From NCBI GenBank assembly GCA_945907085.1, contig CAMDSS010000007.1, positions 1-23,814 on the forward strand: DNA of 23,814 bases. The letters run 5' to 3'. The notes beneath the pieces are model-generated. The model was not told where the DNA came from, did no database searches, and saw only the letters and a list, made by a program, of their open reading frames with translations. The translations under genes and the position numbers were made by a program. Of the stretch, positions 15,524 through 22,145 are shown piece after piece. The stretch comes from Cyanobium sp. NIES-981. GTDB taxonomy: Bacteria; Cyanobacteriota; Cyanobacteriia; PCC-6307; Cyanobiaceae. Every line of letters begins with the position of its first letter. Position 1 is the stretch's first letter.

Positions 15524-17442
15524 CTCAACATCAGCCTGGCGCCCACCCGCACTTGATTGGTGTTGAGCAGTTGGCCCAGATCAAGCAGGCCTGCGGCGTT
15601 GGAGGCGTAGATGTCTAGGGCCGCTTCATCGGTGGCCAGCCAGCGCAGGGCCAGGGAGCCATTGCTGCCATTTTGGCCGCCCTGATCGCTGCCCACCACG
15701 TTCACCTCGGGGATCAACTGGAAGCGCTCGGCGAGCTGGAGGTTGGCGGCCAGCCCGACGCCCCAGCTCACGCCAGTGCCACTCCAGGCCAGCTTGGGAT
15801 TCACGCTGAACGCCAATTTGGTGTTGGCTTCCCAGGTGTTGCTCTGCTCCAGGAAGAAATAGCCCTGTCCCTGGGTTCCTCCAGAGCGCCCCACCGTGGC
15901 CCGCAGTCCAGACCAGATCGGCAGCGCCCGGGTGGGCCTGTAAATCATGGCCTTGCCGCCAACGCGAAAGTTGACCTCACTGTTGCCTAAAAACGTGTCA
16001 ACAAAGCTGTTGCGCGGTTCGACGTTCTCGAAGATGCCGCCGGCCAGTTGAAACTGAAAATCGTTGGATACGGAGTAGGCCACGCTGCCCAGCAGGTTGC
16101 CGCTGCTGTCGCCATTGGCCCACAGCTGGGTGGTGCCGCTCACGGGGTTGAGGCCGGTGCTCACACTCAATCCCCCCAGGGCCAGCGACGCCTGGCGCGC
16201 GCTGTAGCGGGGTTTGGGGGAATCCGGTGCGGCGGGGGTCCACACAAAGCGGGCACTCAACAGGGGCTGGTTGGGGGCGCTGGGCATGGCCAGGATTGCC
16301 GTGGCCGGACTCAAGCCAAAGCCATTGGTGACGCTCGCCTCCAGGCCAATGCGTGGATTGATGGCAACGTTGGCGCCCAGGGTGAGGATCGGCACCCGGG
16401 AGAACGTGAGGCTGCCATCAAAGGCATTGGTGCCCGGCCCGAAGGGCAGGATCGCTGAGCCGAACAGCTGCACCTGGTTGCCCAGGCGGTAGTTGGCCCC
16501 CAGCCCGAGGCTCACATTGGTGCCATAAAACGTGCCGGCCCCGCCCTGGCCGCCCCCCTGGCTGGCGGGCAGGAAGGAGACGCCCGGCACCAGGGAGAGC
16601 TGCAGCTGGCGATTGGCCTGCCAGGAGAGCGGTAGCGAGAGGGATCCCACCAGGTTGTGGGTCACCACGGGCACACCGGAGTTGTTGAAGATGTTGGGGG
16701 TGCCGCTGCTGTCGCAGCTCACGGTGCCGCCGCAACCACTGCCCACAGTGAACAGCTCCAGGGAACCCTCGCCGGCCAGCGTCCAACTGCCGAACTGGGC
16801 CAGCCGGGCCCGCAGGCTCGCTCCGGCCACGGTCCAGAGGTTGGCCGGCTGGGAGGGGCGCACGGTTATCGGCGCAAACAGGGGGTCGTCGGCGTAGGTG
16901 TAGAAGGCGCTGATGAGAAGGTTGCGGTTGATGACCACATCGGCGCGGAAGGCGTAGTTCTGGTTGTCGGAGCCGCCGGCTTCTCCGCCGCTGCCTGGGC
17001 CCACCTGTTGGAAGGTGACCTGGTCACCCCCTTCCGCTGGCAGGGTTGCTGTGGGCAGTTGGCCGAGCCGAAGCAGGGTTCCATAGGCCTCCGCCGTGGG
17101 CATCAGGCTCTCGAGCAAGGCCGTTGCTTCTTGAAAGTTGCTGGGCGGTGTGGGGGCGCCGGGAGCCTGATCGTCTGGGGCGATGGGCTGCCAGGCGACC
17201 CCGCTGATGGATGGGGATGGAGCCGTGCTGTCCTCGCCGGGAAGCACGGGTTGCCAGAGCGGGCCTTTGGCTGCCGCTGCAGCTCCCTCGCTGGGCACGG
17301 GTGTCCACACCACTGGGGTGCTGGCCGGGGCTGTGGGCATCGGTTGCCAGCGCGGCGGCATCGGCGCGGCCAGCAGAGGGCCTGGCACCAGTCCAGCCAG
17401 CAGGGCACAGGCACGCGCCACTGGCGCCAGGCCCTTAGCCAT
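15517..17442 (-). CDS. Predicted outer-membrane beta-barrel protein, exopolysaccharide locus
   Basis: 641 residues, not assigned to a named family. N-terminus: MAKG then a hydrophobic stretch ending LLAA (about residue 26), a good signal peptide. Next comes a Pro-rich segment with four spaced W-[QT]-P units (W32, W46, W63, W84). From about residue 160 onward alternating polar/hydrophobic strands dominate, with Gly/Asn turns, and the chain ends LMLSF; a terminal Phe is the usual outer-membrane barrel insertion signal. It is the last gene of the wza-wzc operon, and ATG 17442 overlaps the wzc stop by 8 nt. An upstream in-frame TTG at 17457 is possible but would push the signal peptide inward. 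Inference: an outer-membrane partner in polysaccharide secretion or surface attachment. A plain structural porin is less likely, as no SLH domain is seen. Confidence 0.75.
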   Translation of the reverse strand: MAKGLAPVARACALLAGLVPGPLLAAPMPPRWQPMPTAPASTPVVWTPVPSEGAAAAAKGPLWQPVLPGEDSTAPSPSISGVAWQPIAPDDQAPGAPTPPSNFQEATALLESLMPTAEAYGTLLRLGQLPTATLPAEGGDQVTFQQVGPGSGGEAGGSDNQNYAFRADVVINRNLLISAFYTYADDPLFAPITVRPSQPANLWTVAGASLRARLAQFGSWTLAGEGSLELFTVGSGCGGTVSCDSSGTPNIFNNSGVPVVTHNLVGSLSLPLSWQANRQLQLSLVPGVSFLPASQGGGQGGAGTFYGTNVSLGLGANYRLGNQVQLFGSAILPFGPGTNAFDGSLTFSRVPILTLGANVAINPRIGLEASVTNGFGLSPATAILAMPSAPNQPLLSARFVWTPAAPDSPKPRYSARQASLALGGLSVSTGLNPVSGTTQLWANGDSSGNLLGSVAYSVSNDFQFQLAGGIFENVEPRNSFVDTFLGNSEVNFRVGGKAMIYRPTRALPIWSGLRATVGRSGGTQGQGYFFLEQSNTWEANTKLAFSVNPKLAWSGTGVSWGVGLAANLQLAERFQLIPEVNVVGSDQGGQNGSNGSLALRWLATDEAALDIYASNAAGLLDLGQLLNTNQVRVGARLMLSF

Positions 17443-19054
17443 AACTGTTGGTGCCAATCAGGAGCCAACCGGTGAGCGGTTGGGGATGGAGCTGCAGCTG
17501 CTGTCGCAATCGCTTGAGCTCGGTGCGGCTGGCAGCTCCGAGCTGGGTCACCAGCAGGCAGTGGGAGCAGGTGCTCGCCGACACCCCATCCACGCAAGGG
17601 AGCACAGATGCGTGGGGCATGAGCTGCTGCAGCTGCTCATGGAGGGCCTGCAGTAGGGGATCTCCAGGCTTGAGGCCCAGCGGAATCAGCCCCACCGTGC
17701 TGGCGTTGGCGAGGGGGCCCTGGGCCACCAGCTGCAGGGTGGCATCGGCGGGGCTGTGGAGCTCGGCCAGCAAGGGGCCCGGTAGCTCCTGTTGCAGCTC
17801 TTCGAGGCTGAAGAGCAGGCCGCTGCGCCGATCCACCGCCAGAGCTGCGGAGCTGCCGAGGGCAAGGCCGGCGAGCAGGCCGAGGGCGAGGTTGCGAGCT
17901 GGCCTCGGTGCGATGGGGGCGTCTTGGAGTGTGGGGGCGGAGATCAATTCCCAGGGTTGGGAGGCGCGGGCTTGCTCCAACTGCAGCGAGAGCAGGTTGT
18001 TTTCCAAGGAGTTGAGCGTGCTGCTGTCGCGATTGGCCTGCCGCTCGAGCTCTTTGAAGCGAAGCAGAATGTCTTGAGCTTGTTCCTTGCTGCCTGGCTT
18101 ACTGCCAGGCAGGGCGAGCTTGCCTCCGGCTGTGATTTCGATGTGGCGCCGTAGGGCATCCCGCTCGCGCAGCAAGCTCTGGATGGTGGGATCACGATCC
18201 GTAAAAGTTTGGCGCTGGCGGATCAGATCTTTGTTGATTTGTTCGAGTTGTTCAAATGAATCTCCTTTGAAACTTGAGGCGCCGGAGCTGCCGCTGCCGG
18301 CTGGTGGAAGCAGATTGCTACTGATGCCGCTTCCTGCGGCGGAGGACAAGATTTTGAATGATTCGAGCGCAGCGCCACTGCCGCTGGATCCACTCGAGCT
18401 GATGCCATAGCGAATGCTGTACGCGTCAACTGCTCGGCTGGAGGCCAGAGCTTGGGCGCGGAAGCGATTGACCTGGTTTTGTAGATAAGACAAGCCATTT
18501 TGGAGGGATTCCGATCGATCGCGGCTGGAGTAGCGCTGATAGGTCTGTGATACTTGCTCCATCACGGGCAGAATCAAGGCCTGATCTGTGTCTTGGTAGC
18601 TGATGTTGAGCACGGAGGTGCCTTTTTCAAGCTTGATGGAGAGGTTGGATTCTCTCCAGTTGCCAAACTTCAAGCCAGAGACATTTTCTCCCCTGGAAGA
18701 CTTGAGCAATTTCACCTGCTCAAAAACCGGCCTCAACACTGAGAGACTCTCAAGGATCTTCACCTCTGTCTCCAGCTCTGGCTTGCCACCTTGAAGGCCG
18801 GCCAAGCTCGCCAGCAATGGGCTTTGGCTTGCCAGGCCGCCGAGGCTGATTCCTCCACCTCCACCTCCACCTCCACCCTTTTGGGCCAGCACAATTTGAA
18901 ACTCCCCAGCCCATACAGGCTTGGAATTGCGCGTGATCCAACTGGCAACGAGTAGGCCGGAGAGCCCGCCCAGCACGATCAAGGGCCAACGCCGAAGCAG
19001 CGTTTGGATCAGCTTGGCAAAGTCAAGCTCTTCTGTCGCCAGGGTGGAGGTCAT
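17435..19054 (-). CDS. Wzz/Wzc-type polysaccharide co-polymerase without kinase motif
   Basis: 539 residues with Wzz topology: TM1 about 22-41, a long periplasmic part with coiled-coil helices, then the Pro-rich stretch SAPTLQDAPIAPRPAR and TM2 about 389-407. Proteins of this type control chain length and gate export of capsule or exopolysaccharide with Wza. The cytoplasmic tail (about 408-539) runs like a BY-kinase fold (STVGLIPLG, CLLVTQLGAASRTELKRL, GWLLIG) but shows no Walker A P-loop and no C-terminal Tyr cluster, so it is probably not a kinase. Nine glycines in a row at 60-68 and a Ser/Gly-rich segment (about 225-270) are notable. It starts 3 nt after the wza stop and overlaps the barrel gene. 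No strong Shine-Dalgarno. Confidence 0.85.
   Translation of the reverse strand: MTSTLATEELDFAKLIQTLLRRWPLIVLGGLSGLLVASWITRNSKPVWAGEFQIVLAQKGGGGGGGGGISLGGLASQSPLLASLAGLQGGKPELETEVKILESLSVLRPVFEQVKLLKSSRGENVSGLKFGNWRESNLSIKLEKGTSVLNISYQDTDQALILPVMEQVSQTYQRYSSRDRSESLQNGLSYLQNQVNRFRAQALASSRAVDAYSIRYGISSSGSSGSGAALESFKILSSAAGSGISSNLLPPAGSGSSGASSFKGDSFEQLEQINKDLIRQRQTFTDRDPTIQSLLRERDALRRHIEITAGGKLALPGSKPGSKEQAQDILLRFKELERQANRDSSTLNSLENNLLSLQLEQARASQPWELISAPTLQDAPIAPRPARNLALGLLAGLALGSSAALAVDRRSGLLFSLEELQQELPGPLLAELHSPADATLQLVAQGPLANASTVGLIPLGLKPGDPLLQALHEQLQQLMPHASVLPCVDGVSASTCSHCLLVTQLGAASRTELKRLRQQLQLHPQPLTGWLLIGTNSYG
18852..18878 (-). repeat. Hexanucleotide microsatellite (CCTCCA)4 encoding poly-Gly in the Wzz-type protein
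   Basis: Four exact CCTCCA units (18852-18875) followed by CCC. On the coding strand this is alternating GGT/GGA giving Gly60-Gly68. Slippage of whole units would change length by two glycines without breaking the frame. Confidence 0.85.
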
Positions 19055-19057
19055 GAT

Positions 19058-20335
19058 CTAGCGGAACAGGCTGTAAACCGAATAGATGCCGACAAATGGG
19101 CCTGTGAGTTCGTTGAACACTTCCACGGAGGCTGAAAGCAGGGAGTCATTCACGCGCACGACGTCACCACTCATCAGCACGGGGTTGGCGTAATTGCCTG
19201 ATTTGGCCCCTGCATCGAAAGAGAACAGGCGTCGATCGGTTTCCCCATCGGGGCTGAAGCGCAAGAATTCAACCTTGCCGCGCAGGAGCTTGGCGCCACC
19301 GGCACTGGCAATCGCCTGGTTGAGCGAGGCACCTTGGGGCAGGCTGTGGGCTCCGGGTTCTTTAACGCGGCCGCTCACAAACACGTTGACAACATCGGCC
19401 GAGAGATTGGTGCGACTCGCGGCCAGCAGTTGGTCGCGCATCACCTGGGGTGAGCGGCTCACGGTGATCACGTCGCCGTCAAAAAGGCGAATGTTGACAC
19501 TTTCATCGCCGCTGGTGATCAGCTGCAGGAAGTCCACATTGGCTCGAATCCTGCCGCCACCTGATCCCAGGGGTTGTTGGCGCACCACTTGAACGTCGGA
19601 AAGGTTGGAGAATGGGGTGACTCCCTCGGCTGCCTGGAGGGCATCAAACAGGGTGGGCCAGCGGTTGGAGGAATTGGAGTTGCCGCTAGAGAGGTTATTG
19701 ACGGCGCCTGGCTGCTGCTGGGATGCGCGAGAGCGAGAAAACGTGGGCCTGCCGGCGAATTGGCTACGCTCGATGCTGGAGCTGCTTGCCTGTTGGCCAA
19801 CGGGAGGCTGGCCTGTCATGAGTTGTTCACCAGAAAGAATATAATAGCCAGGCCGTATAATCTCGCCTCCTACATACACGCGCACCGAGCGGTAGGAGAC
19901 GGGATTGATGTAAATTTGGGGGTCTTTAACGTAGGGCTTGAACTGTTGCGTCAGAAAGTAGCGAAGCTCTTCGATGGATAGCCCTTCCACATAGAGGGCT
20001 CGCAGGCGAGGCAAGTAAATCGTGCCATCGGGCCCAATCGAGAATGTGCCGCTCAGTTCGGGGATGTCGAGCAGCTCGATAAAAACGATATCGCCAGGTC
20101 CTAAGATATAAGTGTCGTAAACAACACGGCTAAAATTTTGGGGTGCTGGGGCAGTGCTGCTGGTGGCTGCCGCCAGGTCGGTCTTGGGCTGCATGGCCGG
20201 ATCCGCCTGGGCCTGGGGCAGTGCCGCAACAGCCATTGCGATGGTAAGGCAGGCGTGCGCACAACCGGCGCCTAGGCCCCTGGGGCGCAGGGCTTTTGTC
20301 CAATGCCGGGGGGGGAGAGCGTGATGTCTCTGCAT
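19058..20335 (-). CDS. Wza-type polysaccharide export outer-membrane protein (Poly_export + SLBB)
   Basis: 425 residues. A long basic N-terminus is followed by a hydrophobic core and a plausible signal peptidase I site after QAQA (about residue 44). No lipobox Cys is placed for lipidation, unlike E. coli Wza. The Poly_export domain is about 75-165 (YILGPGDIVFIELLDIPELSGT, then PDGTIYLPRL). A first SLBB-like segment begins VRVYVGGEIIRPGYYIL and is interrupted by a Ser/Gln/Asn-rich insert (about 175-225); a second is at VNVFVSGRVKEPGAHSLP (about 315-345). The C-terminus is a helix (FVGIYSVYSLF), fitting the helical outer-membrane pore of Wza. It forms the channel for the polysaccharide together with the Wzz-type protein encoded 3 nt downstream. 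First gene of its operon; its start faces the divergent region with the inverted repeats. Confidence 0.92.
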   Translation of the reverse strand: MQRHHALPPRHWTKALRPRGLGAGCAHACLTIAMAVAALPQAQADPAMQPKTDLAAATSSTAPAPQNFSRVVYDTYILGPGDIVFIELLDIPELSGTFSIGPDGTIYLPRLRALYVEGLSIEELRYFLTQQFKPYVKDPQIYINPVSYRSVRVYVGGEIIRPGYYILSGEQLMTGQPPVGQQASSSSIERSQFAGRPTFSRSRASQQQPGAVNNLSSGNSNSSNRWPTLFDALQAAEGVTPFSNLSDVQVVRQQPLGSGGGRIRANVDFLQLITSGDESVNIRLFDGDVITVSRSPQVMRDQLLAASRTNLSADVVNVFVSGRVKEPGAHSLPQGASLNQAIASAGGAKLLRGKVEFLRFSPDGETDRRLFSFDAGAKSGNYANPVLMSGDVVRVNDSLLSASVEVFNELTGPFVGIYSVYSLFR

Positions 20336-20409
20336 TGAAAAACCCTACGGGACCAGGCGCGTTGGCCAGGTTTGCAGTGGCCGCTTGGCTAGGCGCCACG
20401 CAAGGCGCT

Positions 20410-20424
20410 ATGCAGTTTCTGCAT
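20410..20424. promoter_or_regulatory. Perfect inverted repeat ATGCAG-TTT-CTGCAT in the wza/epimerase divergent region
   Basis: A perfect 6-bp inverted repeat with a 3-nt centre, 75 bp upstream of the wza start. It shares the TGCAG/CTGCA half-site with the next repeat at 20443-20460, which suggests a repeated operator for one regulator. Nothing in this 256-bp gap (20336-20591) looks like a gene. Confidence 0.45.
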
Positions 20425-20442
20425 GCTGATCTGCGCGCGGGA

Positions 20443-20460
20443 TGCTGCAATGATGCAGCA
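20443..20460. promoter_or_regulatory. Perfect inverted repeat TGCTGCA-ATGA-TGCAGCA in the divergent region
   Basis: A 7-bp perfect dyad with a 4-nt centre, 18 bp to the right of the first dyad and reusing the core TGCA-G. It may be an operator for the divergent wza and epimerase units. Confidence 0.45.
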
Positions 20461-20515
20461 GCCCCTGAGGCGTCGTAAGGCGGGTGAGGCTCTTGCCCCT
20501 GCCTGCGAGCACTGA

Positions 20516-20551
20516 ATGCCCTGCAGAGCGGGCATCCCGTGCCACCACGGG
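20516..20551 (+). promoter_or_regulatory. Two back-to-back perfect hairpins upstream of the epimerase
   Basis: ATGCCC (20516-20521) pairs with GGGCAT (20530-20535), 8-nt loop. Directly adjacent, CCCGTG (20536-20541) pairs with CACGGG (20546-20551), 4-nt loop. They end 40 nt before the ATG at 20592 and would lie in its 5' leader if transcription begins upstream. The following sequence is T-rich but interrupted (GTTTGGTGTGTCTGTTTG), so a terminator is unlikely. A leader structure is a better guess. Confidence 0.45.
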
Positions 20552-20591
20552 TTTGGTGTGTCTGTTTGTTCTTGGCCTGTTTCACTCCCTG

Positions 20592-21614
20592 ATGACCGTT
20601 CTCATCACCGGCGCCGCTGGCTTCATTGGCTTTCACCTGAGCAAGCGCCTGCTGGAGCAAGGCACACCGGTGCTGGGTTTTGACAACGTCAATCCCTATT
20701 ACGACCCGGCGCTCAAGCGCGCCCGGTTGGCACAGCTGCAGGCCACGGCAGCCCAAACCGGCACACCGTTTCAGCTGATCGAGGCCGATCTGGAGGATCG
20801 AAGCGCCGTTGAGGCGGCCTTCGCCGCGCACAAGCCCCAGAAGGTGGTGAACCTGGCGGCCCAGGCGGGGGTGCGCTATTCGATCGAAAACCCCTCGGCC
20901 TACATCCAGGCCAACCTGGTGGGCTTTGGCCACATCCTCGAGGGCTGCCGGCATCACGGTGTGGAGAATCTGCTCTACGCCAGCAGCAGTTCGGTGTACG
21001 GCGGCAACACCATGCTGCCGTTTTCGGAGCAGCAGGGGGTAGACCACCCCGTGAGCCTGTATGCGGCCAGCAAAAAGGCCAATGAGCTGATGGCCCACAC
21101 CTACAGCCACCTCTACGGGCTGCCGGCCACGGGCCTGCGCTTTTTCACGGTGTATGGCCCCTGGGGCCGGCCGGATATGGCCCTGTTCCTGTTCACCAAG
21201 GCGATGCTGGCCGGTGAGCCGATCCAGGTGTTTAACAACGGCCAGATGGTGCGCGATTTCACCTATGTGGGCGACATCATCGAGAGCCTGGTGCGGCTGC
21301 TCGACAAGCCGGCCGCCCCGGATCCTGCCTTTGATCCCGCCGCCCCCGATCCAGCCACGAGCTGGGCGCCGCACCGGGTGTTCAACATCGGTAATTCCAA
21401 CCCCACGCCGTTGATGGATTACATCGAGGCGATCGAGAGCGCCCTGGGGATCACCGCCACCAAGGAGTTCCTGCCGATGCAGCCCGGCGATGTGCCCGCC
21501 ACCGCGGCCGACACCTCAGCCCTGGAAGCCTGGGTTGGCTTCAAGCCCAACACCCCGGTGCGAGAAGGCGTGGCGCGCTTTGTGGCTTGGTACCGGGAGT
21601 TCTACGGGGTGTGA
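20592..21614 (+). CDS. UDP-glucuronate 4-epimerase (extended SDR, CapI/GAE type)
   Basis: 340 residues, the usual length. It interconverts UDP-glucuronate and UDP-galacturonate in the cytoplasm. Visible motifs: nucleotide-binding TGAAGFIG (about 6-13); DNVNPYYDPALKRARL, the stretch typical of UDP-GlcA epimerases rather than GalE; the catalytic Ser in YASSSSVYGG; YAASK giving Tyr-x3-Lys; and RFFTVYGPWGRPDMA. ATG 20592 is chosen because the family begins directly before the Rossmann strand. The frame is open upstream to 20484, but those 36 residues are not family-like. A Pro/Asp/Ala-rich insert (KPAAPDPAFDPAAPDP) sits at about residue 239-255. It diverges from wza, and with the downstream sugar genes it probably supplies uronic acid units for the exported polysaccharide. 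Confidence 0.92.
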   Translation: MTVLITGAAGFIGFHLSKRLLEQGTPVLGFDNVNPYYDPALKRARLAQLQATAAQTGTPFQLIEADLEDRSAVEAAFAAHKPQKVVNLAAQAGVRYSIENPSAYIQANLVGFGHILEGCRHHGVENLLYASSSSVYGGNTMLPFSEQQGVDHPVSLYAASKKANELMAHTYSHLYGLPATGLRFFTVYGPWGRPDMALFLFTKAMLAGEPIQVFNNGQMVRDFTYVGDIIESLVRLLDKPAAPDPAFDPAAPDPATSWAPHRVFNIGNSNPTPLMDYIEAIESALGITATKEFLPMQPGDVPATAADTSALEAWVGFKPNTPVREGVARFVAWYREFYGV

Positions 21615-21671
21615 GCAGGGCCGCCTGCTCCCGTGGCATCGGTCTTAGTACGTGCTGAACATGCCCAGCAC

Positions 21672-22001
21672 ATGGTGATGGCGCGACAGGACCCTGAACG
21701 GGCGCCCGAACGAGCGACAGAACGAGCGACAGAACGGGTCGCCGTGTTGATGACGCCTACGGAGAAAGCGGCTTACGCCGACCGTGCCAGCAGCCTTGGC
21801 CTGTCTCTCGGGCAGTTCTTCCGCGAAGCCGGTGCGTCCTATGTGAACCCGAGCCCCCAGCGCGATGAGGAGGAGGCTGTGGAGGCGGCCCTGAAGCAAT
21901 TGGAGTGGAGCACGCGTCGCGCCGAGCAGACGCTCAATCAAGCCCTCGCTGAGGTTCGCGCTGCCTTGAATGCCGCCTCGACGACCTCAATGGCCGCGTG
22001 A
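21672..22001 (+). CDS. Small ribbon-helix-helix / MobC-like protein
   Basis: 109 residues from ATG 21672; starts at GTG 21633 or ATG 21678 are also in frame and none has a clear Shine-Dalgarno. After a charged N-terminal stretch with the repeat ERATERATERV, the core VAVLMTPTEKAAYADRASSLGLSLGQFFREAG follows the pattern of ribbon-helix-helix and MobC-like DNA-binding proteins (strand, helix, turn with GLSLGQFFRE, helix). The C-terminal half is a likely coiled coil (about residues 68-103). Such proteins act as plasmid relaxosome accessory factors or as small repressors. No relaxase or other mobilisation gene lies nearby, so a chromosomal DNA-binding role is more plausible. It begins 57 nt after the epimerase stop. 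Function is not known. Confidence 0.65.
   Translation: MVMARQDPERAPERATERATERVAVLMTPTEKAAYADRASSLGLSLGQFFREAGASYVNPSPQRDEEEAVEAALKQLEWSTRRAEQTLNQALAEVRAALNAASTTSMAA
21708..21731 (+). repeat. 12-bp direct repeat (2 copies) in the small RHH-like gene
   Basis: GAACGAGCGACA occurs at 21708-21719 and 21720-21731, followed by a partial third copy (GAACGG). It encodes the repeated ERAT unit, and copy number could change in frame. Confidence 0.8.
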
Positions 22002-22037
22002 TTTGACTGGAGACTGTGCTGGAACTGGCTCTCAACC

Positions 22038-22050
22038 GCTCCTCTGGAGC
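22038..22050 (+). other. Short hairpin downstream of the small RHH-like gene
   Basis: GCTCC (22038-22042) pairs perfectly with GGAGC (22046-22050) around a TCT loop. No T-run follows. It is one of two hairpins in the 144-bp gap before the dehydrogenase gene. Confidence 0.35.
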
Positions 22051-22117
22051 AGTGGCCCGGCTGACGGACGCCGATGGAGGCTCATCATCCCTCTGACTCA
22101 CGCTCCTCCCACCCCCA

Positions 22118-22145
22118 GCCACCGGCCCTGCCGGGGGCTTTTTTT
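22118..22145 (+). terminator. Intrinsic terminator-like hairpin whose T-run touches the dehydrogenase start codon
   Basis: CCGGC (22122-22126) pairs with GCCGG (22130-22134) across a CCT loop. After one A-G mismatch the stem continues with GCC (22118-22120) against GGC (22136-22138). Seven T follow at 22139-22145 and the ATG begins at 22146. It has all parts of a Rho-independent terminator for the epimerase/RHH unit, but its 3' arm also supplies the only G-rich Shine-Dalgarno-like run for the next gene. Confidence 0.75.

Noticed and set aside
22065..22116. tRNA-like T-arm (GAGGCTCATCATCCCTC) ending in CTCCTCCCA
   Set aside because: Only four of five stem pairs form, the loop lacks the TTCRA consensus, and no anticodon or D-arm was found upstream.
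22074..22145. Earlier ATG for the dehydrogenase
   Set aside because: It would translate the terminator hairpin into a His/Ser/Pro-rich leader not typical for the family; ATG 22146 suffices.
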